A DNA stretch of 64,000 nucleotides, taken from the NCBI GenBank assembly GCA_016176605.1, contig JACOWW010000002.1, positions 64,846 through 128,845 on the forward strand, read 5' to 3'. The notes beneath the pieces were generated by a model. The model had not been told where the DNA came from. It was given only the letters and a program-made list of their open reading frames with translations, and searched no databases. This stretch comes from Candidatus Saccharimonadota bacterium (GTDB lineage Bacteria; Patescibacteriota; Saccharimonadia; Saccharimonadales; UBA10212). How positions within the stretch are numbered: position 1 is the stretch's first letter; every line of letters begins with the position of its first letter. The translations under genes and the position numbers were made by a program. Positions 8,794 through 16,134 of the stretch are shown in pieces.

Positions 8794-9978
8794 ATGTCTA
8801 GCGCTATCTTTTTAGATCAACAAAGAGCTAAAACTCTGATTGCTAAACACGGCTCGCCGCTATATGTTTATGACCTAAATGCTTTAGAGAACAGGGCAAA
8901 AGAGCTGTTGAGATATTGTCAGTCCTTAAGCTGCACGCCGCGTTACGCCATAAAGGCCAATCCACATCGAGATATTATTAAATTATTTAGCAGACTTGAC
9001 CTGCACTTTGATGCCAGCTCAGATTACGAAGCTGATGAAGCTATCGCCGCGGGAGTACATCCTGCAAAAATCAGTCTCAGCTCACAACAGCCTCCGCGTG
9101 ACATGAAAAAAACACTGCAAAGCGGCATTAAATTCGTGGCGACCTCATTTCATCAACTGGGAATAGTTGAGCAAACGGGCTGGAAAGACAACATTGCCGT
9201 TAGATTAAACCCTGGTCTTGGGACAGGCCACAATCGTCGGACAACTACCGGCGGGATAACTTCTAGCTTTGGTATCTGGCACGAATACATACCAGAGGTT
9301 TTGGACTGGCAATCTAAATCCGGAATTAATATTAATCGGGTCCATATCCACATTGGCTCTGGTGGTGACAGCAAAATCTGGCGTACGGCAATCAGGCTGT
9401 CGCTAGAATTAATACAACAACTACCATCCGTCGAAATATTGAATATGGGCGGCGGCTACAAAATTGCACGCCTAGAAGACGAGAAATCAGCCGATATTGG
9501 CAGAATAATAATAATTTTTGGGTCTGAAATTAAAAATTTCGCTACGCGGACAGGTCGTAAACTGCGGCTGGAAATCGAACCAGGCACTTGGCTGGTGGGC
9601 AATGCCGGCCTGCTGCTGAGCCGGATAGTCGACATAGTTGATACCGGCAAAAATGGTTTTAATTTTATTAAGCTGGACAGCGGTATGAATGATCTGCTGC
9701 GGCCGGCGATGTATGGCGCCCAGCACGAGGTCAAAATATTAAACGATTCCATAAAAACAGCGGATTACGTTGTGGTCGGCCATAACTGCGAAACAGGCGA
9801 TATATTTACGCCCGCGCCGGGCGACCCTGAAGCAATTAAGCCCCGCAAACTTAATCGGGCAAGCATCGGCGATTTAGTGGTTGTCGGCGGCGCCGGTGCA
9901 TACGGCGCCAGTATGCGGGCCGTCGGCTACAACAGTTTTCCCTCAGCCGCCGAAATTTTTATCAATGGATCCCGTTAG
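8794..9978 (+). CDS. lysA: Diaminopimelate decarboxylase-like fold-type III PLP enzyme
   Basis: YAIKANPHRDI (PLP lysine), HIHIGSGGD, ATWLVGNAG-type motifs. Confidence 0.85.
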   Translation: MSSAIFLDQQRAKTLIAKHGSPLYVYDLNALENRAKELLRYCQSLSCTPRYAIKANPHRDIIKLFSRLDLHFDASSDYEADEAIAAGVHPAKISLSSQQPPRDMKKTLQSGIKFVATSFHQLGIVEQTGWKDNIAVRLNPGLGTGHNRRTTTGGITSSFGIWHEYIPEVLDWQSKSGININRVHIHIGSGGDSKIWRTAIRLSLELIQQLPSVEILNMGGGYKIARLEDEKSADIGRIIIIFGSEIKNFATRTGRKLRLEIEPGTWLVGNAGLLLSRIVDIVDTGKNGFNFIKLDSGMNDLLRPAMYGAQHEVKILNDSIKTADYVVVGHNCETGDIFTPAPGDPEAIKPRKLNRASIGDLVVVGGAGAYGASMRAVGYNSFPSAAEIFINGSR

Positions 9979-10059
9979 AACTCACTTAACTTCCGCAATT
10001 TGGTTAACGTCTGGATCTCGGTGCTTACTTCGAAACGCGCGACTAATTTTGGAGGCTCT

Positions 10060-10692
10060 ATGAGTTCTAACGGGATGGATAAACAGTTGCGGGCAATTTT
10101 ACAAAAAAACTCGCTGCAGGCGGCCCCGCTGCTATTGGGGTGGACATTAGTTCGCCAAACTCAGGCAGGAACAATAAAATTACGCATTGTTGAAACGGAG
10201 GCCTATCATCAAGATGACCCGGCCAGCCACAGTTTCCGCGGCCCAACAATCCGTACGGCGCCGATGTTTCAAGCCGGCGGCCGGCTGTATATTTATTTCA
10301 CTTACGGCAGGCATTTTTGCCTGAATATTGTAACTGGCGCACGGGGCAGGGGTGAGGCTGTTTTGATCCGAGTCGCTGAGCCAATCGAAGGAATTGAAAT
10401 CATAATAAAGAACCGTTTTGGAAATGTGAAAGGTCCGTCCTTTCACAACTTGGCGAATGGGCCTGGAAAGTTAACACAAGCGCTGGGCATAAAAGACACC
10501 AGCCTGTCGGGGAAAAAGCTTGACTTGTCAAGTATTTTCCTCGAGCCGCCACAAAAACCGGTCAAAGCCCAAGAGATTGTCGCCAGCTCCCGGATTGGCA
10601 TTCGCCAAGCTACCGAAATGCCCTGGCGCTTTTATATAAAAAACAACCCTTGTGTTTCAAAACATCCCAAAGCCCGTCACTTAGGATTATAA
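10060..10692 (+). CDS. 3-methyladenine DNA glycosylase (AAG/MPG family); start re-assigned from 10000
   Basis: VETEAYHQDDPASHSFRGPT, LNIVTGARGRGEAVLIRVAEP, LANGPGKLTQALGI; SD GGAGG at 10051. Confidence 0.88.
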   Translation: MSSNGMDKQLRAILQKNSLQAAPLLLGWTLVRQTQAGTIKLRIVETEAYHQDDPASHSFRGPTIRTAPMFQAGGRLYIYFTYGRHFCLNIVTGARGRGEAVLIRVAEPIEGIEIIIKNRFGNVKGPSFHNLANGPGKLTQALGIKDTSLSGKKLDLSSIFLEPPQKPVKAQEIVASSRIGIRQATEMPWRFYIKNNPCVSKHPKARHLGL

Positions 10693-10701
10693 TTAGGCCC
10701 A

Positions 10702-11610
10702 ATGATAGACAGCGCGCCGGCGATAGCTACCTTCGGCCTGGGCAAACGCTACCCGAGCAGCGATAGATATGCTGTTAAAGACCTAAACCTTAACATTCTG
10801 CCCGGCGAAATTTACGGCTTTTTGGGCCCTAACGGTGCCGGAAAATCAACGACCATCCGCCTGCTGATGAATTTTATCCAGCCAACCGAGGGACACGCGC
10901 TGGTCAGTAACCTCAATGTTGTCAGCCAGTCGCCGGCAGTTAAAAAAGCCGTTGGTTATCTGGCTGGCGAAGTCGCGCTTTATAACAAAATGACCGGCGC
11001 CCAATTTCTGGAGTATATGGCCGCCCTGCAGCCGCCAAAACACCGTCGCTATCAGCGCGACTTGGCGCGCCTATTCCGCCTTGACCTTAACATGAAAATC
11101 GGTCAGCTAAGCAGGGGCAACCGGCAAAAAATCGGTTTGATTCAGGCTTTAATGCACGAGCCTGAGGTTCTAATCCTGGACGAACCCACGGCCGGGCTCG
11201 ACCCGTTGATGCAGGAAGTATTTTTCGAGATGGTGCGGGCTGGCAAAAAACAAGGTGCGACATTTTTTATCAGCAGTCACAATTTGAGCGAAGTGCAAAA
11301 AATGTGCGACAGGGTTGGTTTTATTCGCGATGGTAAACTGATAGCCGAGCAAACTATCGTTGAACTCGCCAGCCAAGCGCTGCAAACCTATAATATTTCT
11401 TTTGCCGACGCTACCCCGCTGGCCGAGCTGCGCGCAATACCTACGGCACGTCTTAAAATTAACACGCCGCGTCATGTGACAGTCCGCATAAAGGGTGATT
11501 TAAAACCTTTGTTTTTGGTGTTGGCGCGCCACAAAGTGATCGGCTTGGGGCGCGAAGAGGCCAACCTGGAAGAAGAATTCTTGAGATTTTACCGCGGAGG
11601 CAAAAGATGA
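10702..11610 (+). CDS. ABC transporter ATP-binding protein
   Basis: GPNGAGKSTT Walker A, LSRGNRQKIGL, LILDEPTAGLDP. Confidence 0.95.
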   Translation: MIDSAPAIATFGLGKRYPSSDRYAVKDLNLNILPGEIYGFLGPNGAGKSTTIRLLMNFIQPTEGHALVSNLNVVSQSPAVKKAVGYLAGEVALYNKMTGAQFLEYMAALQPPKHRRYQRDLARLFRLDLNMKIGQLSRGNRQKIGLIQALMHEPEVLILDEPTAGLDPLMQEVFFEMVRAGKKQGATFFISSHNLSEVQKMCDRVGFIRDGKLIAEQTIVELASQALQTYNISFADATPLAELRAIPTARLKINTPRHVTVRIKGDLKPLFLVLARHKVIGLGREEANLEEEFLRFYRGGKR

Positions 11611-12407
11611 AGCATATTATTCGCTGGAACTTTTGGCAGCGCCGCTGGTCAGTTTTTTGGTGGTGTCTTGGTATTACAGCTTTTGTCAGCTTGGAACTAG
11701 GGGTGTATCCTTCCGTAAAAAGCCAAGCGGCGCAGCTAAACGAAGCGTTATCACACCTGCCGGAATCTGTTCGGGCCTTGATTGGTGGCAGCAGCGACCT
11801 TTTTTCACCGGTGGGCTATCTTAATTCGCGGCTGTTTTACTTACTATTGCCGCTGCTTTTGAGCATTTTAATAATTGGTCTCGGTAGTTCATTAATTGCT
11901 CGCGAAGAAACAGATGGAACCATTGAGCTGCTGCTAGGCCGTCCGGTTTCACGCGGCAAATTGCTGCTGGCTAAAGCTTTGGCGGGACTTTTAGTCAGTG
12001 CGGTTGTCGTTTTGGTATCAGCGATTAGTATAACTGCACTTGTCAAATTGGTTGGTTTGGTTGTTCCTTTGCCGCGCATTTTATTCGCCGTTTTATTGGC
12101 CGCTTTACTGGCACTGTTTTTTGGCATGATAGCCTTTTGCCTGGCGGCGATGGGCGCCGCCGGCCGCGGTGCCAGTATTGGTGTGGCGAGCTTGGTTGGG
12201 CTCGGCAGTTACATCATTGCTTCGTTGGAAAGCGTCGTGGACTGGCTTAGCTGGCCGGCAAAAATCTTACCGTATCATTATTACAACCCGACTGAGGTTT
12301 TAAATGGTTTTTACGCTTGGAAAGTAGCCTCGATCTTCACAATTGCCATCTTGATTTTGGGAGTAATTTCTTGGTTAAGTTTTAGAAGGCGCGACATAAA
12401 TGTCTAA
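11607..12407 (+). CDS. ABC-2 type transporter permease
   Basis: Multiple TM segments; REETDGTIELLLGRPVSRGKLLLAK; overlaps the ATPase gene. Confidence 0.85.
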   Translation: MKHIIRWNFWQRRWSVFWWCLGITAFVSLELGVYPSVKSQAAQLNEALSHLPESVRALIGGSSDLFSPVGYLNSRLFYLLLPLLLSILIIGLGSSLIAREETDGTIELLLGRPVSRGKLLLAKALAGLLVSAVVVLVSAISITALVKLVGLVVPLPRILFAVLLAALLALFFGMIAFCLAAMGAAGRGASIGVASLVGLGSYIIASLESVVDWLSWPAKILPYHYYNPTEVLNGFYAWKVASIFTIAILILGVISWLSFRRRDINV

Positions 12408-12849
12408 CAATAAAAAGACGATCGTAATCTGTTCCAGCGCTAATTTTTATAAACACGCACTTGAAGTCTCAGAACAACTTAAGGAGATGGGCTATAAAAC
12501 GCTCGTCCCAATAACTATTAAAAAGATGAAACGTTCCGGAAATTTTAATGCTTCGGATTATCGAATTTGGTTCAAAAACCCAGATGCCTTTAAGCGAAAA
12601 ACCTATTTAATGCGCAACCATTTTAATAAAATCGCTAAAAGCGATGCGGTCTTAGTCGTTAACGATGAAAAGCGAGGCATAAAAGGCTACATCGGAGCCA
12701 ATGTTCTAATGGAAATGGGACTGGCGCTTCATTTAGGCAAGTTAATTTACATCTTTAACGGCGTTCCTGCGGACAGCCCGATATACGAAGAAGTACGAGC
12801 CATGCAATCCAAGATTATTAACGGGGATTTAAGCAAAATAAAACTCTAA
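12400..12849 (+). CDS. Nucleoside 2-deoxyribosyltransferase-like / TIR-like fold protein
   Basis: IVICSSANFYKHALEVSEQLKEMGY...GANVLMEMGLALHLGKLIYIFN. Confidence 0.6.
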   Translation: MSNNKKTIVICSSANFYKHALEVSEQLKEMGYKTLVPITIKKMKRSGNFNASDYRIWFKNPDAFKRKTYLMRNHFNKIAKSDAVLVVNDEKRGIKGYIGANVLMEMGLALHLGKLIYIFNGVPADSPIYEEVRAMQSKIINGDLSKIKL

Positions 12850-12860
12850 GTAACCGATCA

Positions 12861-12892
12861 TTATTCCAATATTCTGCAGAATATTGGAATAA
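12861..12892. promoter_or_regulatory. Perfect 32-bp palindrome upstream of wHTH gene
   Basis: TTATTCCAATATTCTGCAGAATATTGGAATAA. Confidence 0.85.
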
Positions 12893-12911
12893 ATATGCTA
12901 TGGTTTGATGG

Positions 12912-13181
12912 ATGATGAATGCTAAGTACCTGGAAAAAATAGTTAAGGGTTTTGCTAATCACCACCGCATAAGGATTCTTGAATTGGTAGCTAAGGAGCC
13001 CAACCTGACACTTCTTGATATTACCGATAAGCTTAAAATTAACTTTAGAACTGCTAGCGAACATACTAGAAAATTAGTGGGAGCAGGGCTCTTGTTGAAA
13101 AAATATAAAGGTACGTCAGTTGAGCATAGGATTACTGACAGAGGCAAACTAATTCTCAAATTCTGCAGAATATTGGAATAA
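12912..13181 (+). CDS. ArsR-like winged-helix regulator
   Basis: FANHHRIRILELVAKEPNLTLLDITDKLKINFRTASEHTRKLVGAGLL. Confidence 0.8.
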   Translation: MMNAKYLEKIVKGFANHHRIRILELVAKEPNLTLLDITDKLKINFRTASEHTRKLVGAGLLLKKYKGTSVEHRITDRGKLILKFCRILE

Positions 13182-13195
13182 GGACGGAGTTTATT

Positions 13196-13357
13196 ATGGG
13201 GGAGATTGCTATTTTGGCGGCGGGGTGTTTCTGGGGCGATCGGCGGCTTCGCCTTATGAGACAAACTACGTTTTTCTCATCGCGCCGGGCACGAAATGAA
13301 TTCGGTGCTCGGGCTGCTCTTTTCCTAGTTTGTAGTAAACTGGACATCGGTGTATGA
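13196..13357 (+). CDS. 53-aa upstream ORF with MsrA-like N-terminus continuing through SR-B element
   Basis: MGEIAILAAGCFWGDRRLRLMRQTT...; stop TGA overlaps msrA ATG (ATGA). Confidence 0.5.
   Translation: MGEIAILAAGCFWGDRRLRLMRQTTFFSSRRARNEFGARAALFLVCSKLDIGV
13244..13325 (+). repeat. SR-B double-hairpin element, copy 1
   Basis: H1 ATGAGAcAAAC/GTTTtTCTCAT; H2 CCGGGCAC/GTGCTCGG. Confidence 0.75.
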
Positions 13358-13869
13358 AAGATATAGCTATATTCGCAGCTGGGTGTTTCTGGGGAGTCCA
13401 GTATTATTTCGACCAAGTGCCGGGCGTGCTGGAGACAGAAACGGGCTATACGGGTGGTAATGTCGAAAATCCAACCTACGAACAAGTTTGCGGACATAAA
13501 ACGGGACATGCTGAGGCCGTCAGAATTGTTTTCGACCCAAGGAAAGTCAGTTACGAAAAGTTGCTGAGGCATTTTTTTCGGATGCACGACCCGACTCAGC
13601 TAAATAGGCAAGGTCCGGATATTGGCGACCAGTACCGCTCGGCTATTTTTTACACTGACGAAGCACAAAAAAAGACTGCCCAAATAATAATTAACGAGTT
13701 GAACGAGCAGAAATTTAAGAACAAAATAGTTACGACGCTAGAACCCGCCTTCGCTGAAGCTTCGGTGGACAGGCCGGCCGGTAGGTGGTGGCCGGCCGAA
13801 GAGTACCACCAAAAATATACCCAAAAGACAGGTATGGGTGCCTGTCACACTCCGTACCAACCAATCTAG
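13354..13869 (+). CDS. msrA: Peptide methionine sulfoxide reductase A (with inserted AFAEASVDRPAGRW peptide)
   Basis: AAGCFWG, GHAEAVRIVFDP, WPAEEYHQKY. Confidence 0.95.
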   Translation: MKDIAIFAAGCFWGVQYYFDQVPGVLETETGYTGGNVENPTYEQVCGHKTGHAEAVRIVFDPRKVSYEKLLRHFFRMHDPTQLNRQGPDIGDQYRSAIFYTDEAQKKTAQIIINELNEQKFKNKIVTTLEPAFAEASVDRPAGRWWPAEEYHQKYTQKTGMGACHTPYQPI

Positions 13870-13876
13870 TCGGCTT

Positions 13877-13951
13877 GCCCAGCTCTAATTCCTGAAGCGC
13901 ACATGTCGGGGGAATATCCCTATTTGGCGCATCAAGATATTAGGGCTGGGC
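13877..13951 (-). ncRNA. SR-C motif, copy between msrA and PEBP gene
   Basis: Closing stem GCCCAGCtCTAAT/ATTAGgGCTGGGC; reverse strand has AAATAGGGATATTC and GGGCAAG as in the mraZ/rsmH leaders. Confidence 0.45.
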
Positions 13952-14518
13952 GGCGAATAGTCCGGTTAGAATTGTTTGGTCTAATATGTGGCCCTGCATG
14001 GCGCTCTTAAGCTGGTCACGATTAGTATCACTTTTTAACCCCAAAGACTTATCTAGTGCATAAAGTTCAAAAATATAGTGGTGTGTACCGGTACCGGCCG
14101 GCGGGCAGGGGCCCATATAACCAGCTCGGCCGGCGCTGTTGATGCCTTGGACAGTCCCGGCTGGCACGCTGTTGACGGCGATAGTTTCAGCAGAAGCAGA
14201 AATGTCCCACGCCGTCCAGTGGACAAAATCTCCACCAACAGCGTCAGGATCATGGATGATCAGCGCTAAACTTTTCGCACCATCCGGCACGTCCACAATA
14301 TTAAGCGGCGGATTGACATTTTGGCCCTTACAGGTGTACTGGACAGGAATGGCTGCGCCGTCACGAAAAACCTGACTGAATAACTTTAAGCTAGATTTCG
14401 GATTGTTAGTTTGGGTTTCCATAGTTTTTGGTGCCTCCTTTTTAGCAAATAACAATACTGTGGCGGCCGCTACAACCAGCAAGCCGATAATAATCAACCT
14501 AAGCGACTTTGGCCGCAT
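13940..14518 (-). CDS. YbhB/YbcL family PEBP-like protein, exported
   Basis: IPVQYTCKGQNVNPPLNI, LALIIHDPDA, HWTAWDI. Confidence 0.9.
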   Translation of the reverse strand: MRPKSLRLIIIGLLVVAAATVLLFAKKEAPKTMETQTNNPKSSLKLFSQVFRDGAAIPVQYTCKGQNVNPPLNIVDVPDGAKSLALIIHDPDAVGGDFVHWTAWDISASAETIAVNSVPAGTVQGINSAGRAGYMGPCPPAGTGTHHYIFELYALDKSLGLKSDTNRDQLKSAMQGHILDQTILTGLFAAQP

Positions 14519-14567
14519 AAATAAATAATACCTGTTATAGCCAATCTATGTCTGTAAAAAATTCAGG

Positions 14568-15224
14568 TTATTTTTTCTTCTTTTTAGTATAGATTATCAG
14601 CCGTCCTTTAATTTGCTCCAGTATCCCCCGTTTTTCCAACTGCTTGACAAGAGTGGTGGTAGTTTCGCGGGTGACACCGGACAAGTCGGCAATTTCTTGG
14701 TGCGACAATTTAATTTTTAGGCGGTAAGCATTGGGACGGATGCGCTCGCCGAACTTAGAAATGAAGTAAGGCAGCAGCATAACTACCTTATTGATGGCTT
14801 TTTTGCTCTTCATAACTTCTAGCTGCTTCATAATGGCTTCGTTGGTGGCCGATACATAAGCCAAATAAACTTTCATACTTTCAGTGCTGGCCTCAATAAT
14901 TTCTTTAAAGGTGTCGCGAGACAGAACGCGCATCGTAACATCGGTAAGCGATTGGTAAAAATACTTAACCTTGTAGTTATGCCAATCTAATGAGACGGAA
15001 AAAGCAATAGGAAAAATATCGCCGGGGCCTAAGAGAAAAATAGTCCGGGTGTCGCCACTGTCTAGTATAGTGTAAGCCTTCACATACCCTTCCTTTATGA
15101 GGTAAAAATGCGTAAGTTCATCGCCCTCGTAATAAATTAGCTGATTTTTTGGGTATTTCTTGGTGCTAGCTTTAGCAAAGAGCTTTTCAATCCTTGCCTG
15201 ATACGTTGATATCTGCTCTGCCAT
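14568..15224 (-). CDS. Crp/Fnr family transcriptional regulator
   Basis: cNMP-binding domain and HTH LSHQEIADLSGVTRETTTTLVKQLEKRGIL. Confidence 0.9.
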   Translation of the reverse strand: MAEQISTYQARIEKLFAKASTKKYPKNQLIYYEGDELTHFYLIKEGYVKAYTILDSGDTRTIFLLGPGDIFPIAFSVSLDWHNYKVKYFYQSLTDVTMRVLSRDTFKEIIEASTESMKVYLAYVSATNEAIMKQLEVMKSKKAINKVVMLLPYFISKFGERIRPNAYRLKIKLSHQEIADLSGVTRETTTTLVKQLEKRGILEQIKGRLIIYTKKKKK

Positions 15225-15237
15225 ATCTTTAGTATTT

Positions 15238-15303
15238 CATATCCACAGCCCAAACCCAAGCTCTGCCTCCGGGGCGTCTAAGTGTCGACGGGCTGTGGAT
15301 ATG
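15238..15303. promoter_or_regulatory. 14-bp perfect inverted repeat in divergent promoter region
   Basis: CATATCCACAGCCC / GGGCTGTGGATATG. Confidence 0.7.
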
Positions 15304-15361
15304 TATTGATAATTTGCGGAGTGAGGCATATCATGAAGTCATTACTAATTAAGGAGGATCT

Positions 15362-15670
15362 ATGGATCTTGCTAAGGTCAATAGGCAAATGGTGGAGCAG
15401 CTTGTCAGCCTTTTTGTAGTGCTGGCGGAAGCTTTACTAATAGTGCGGGTTGTGCTTCGGTTCTTCAATGGCAATCCGGACGCGACGTTCGTGCACTGGG
15501 TTTACACCAATACGCAAGTATTGCTTGAGCCGCTGCGCAACGTCTTTACTTCGGTAGACGTGGTTAGCCGTGGCTGGGTGGTAGACTATGTCGCCTTGGC
15601 TGCGATGGCTTTCTGGGTCGTCGTCGGCTACCTGGTAGTTGGCTTAGCTAGCCGCTGGGTGCGTAAATAG
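15362..15670 (+). CDS. YggT-family membrane protein
   Basis: RVVLRFFNGNPDATFVHWVYTNTQVLLEPLRNVF. Confidence 0.75.
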   Translation: MDLAKVNRQMVEQLVSLFVVLAEALLIVRVVLRFFNGNPDATFVHWVYTNTQVLLEPLRNVFTSVDVVSRGWVVDYVALAAMAFWVVVGYLVVGLASRWVRK

Positions 15671-15700
15671 CCCGATAGTAATAAATTAAAACGAAAACAG

Positions 15701-15740
15701 ATTTATCCAGCTCCAGTTTTTAACTGGGGCTGGATTTTTG
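15701..15740 (+). terminator. Rho-independent terminator
   Basis: ATCCAGCtCCAGT ttttt ACTGGgGCTGGAT then TTTTT. Confidence 0.85.
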
Positions 15741-15753
15741 TTAGACTAAGCAT

Positions 15754-15849
15754 ATGCAGAATCCGTTTCAAAGCACCGGCATTCTAATCCTGGTTATAGC
15801 GGCCGCTTTAGCCTTGGTATCCTTGCTGGCTGTCATTCTCGCCCAGTAG
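15754..15849 (+). CDS. 31-aa single-pass membrane peptide
   Basis: MQNPFQSTGILILVIAAALALVSLLAVILAQ. Confidence 0.45.
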   Translation: MQNPFQSTGILILVIAAALALVSLLAVILAQ

Positions 15850-15975
15850 TGAGCTTTCGAGATTATTCGTATACAATGAATATTTAGTTCGCCGGCAGCG
15901 GACTGACTCGAAAGTCTACTACTGGGCTCACTGGCTAGTCTGCCTGCCGGCAGGCAGGCCTGCTAAAATAGGGTG

Positions 15976-16134
15976 ATGGCATATCATAGATGGCGCAGTC
16001 CACCTTACGAACCTGGGCAAAAAACACCTTATAAGCGGCTTCGCCTTATAAGACACCCCTTTGGGGTTTCTCATCGCGCCGGGCGCGGAATAAATCCGAC
16101 GCTCGGGTTGCTCTTCCCGAGGAGCTGCTTGTGA
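15976..16134 (+). CDS. 52-aa upstream ORF mimicking the N-terminus of the downstream nuclease and continuing through SR-B
   Basis: MAYHRWRSPPYEPGQKTPYKRLRL...; stop TGA overlaps GTG start (GTGA); TAAAAT 7 nt upstream. Confidence 0.5.
   Translation: MAYHRWRSPPYEPGQKTPYKRLRLIRHPFGVSHRAGRGINPTLGLLFPRSCL
16035..16116 (+). repeat. SR-B double-hairpin element, copy 2
   Basis: H1 around ACCCC ttt GGGGT; H2 CCGGGCG/CGCTCGG. Confidence 0.75.

Noticed and set aside
9985-10060. tRNA-like sequence between lysA and AAG
   Set aside because: No acceptor/T-arm pattern; no GTTCRANNC-type T-loop in a cloverleaf context.
12400-12849. Possible TIR-type defence effector
   Set aside because: Fold similarity to nucleoside deoxyribosyltransferase/TIR is plausible, but no defence neighbours, so no defence claim is made.
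15238-15303. TATCCACA inverted copies as DnaA boxes/oriC
   Set aside because: Only two imperfect boxes, no dnaA/dnaN neighbourhood and no AT-rich unwinding element.
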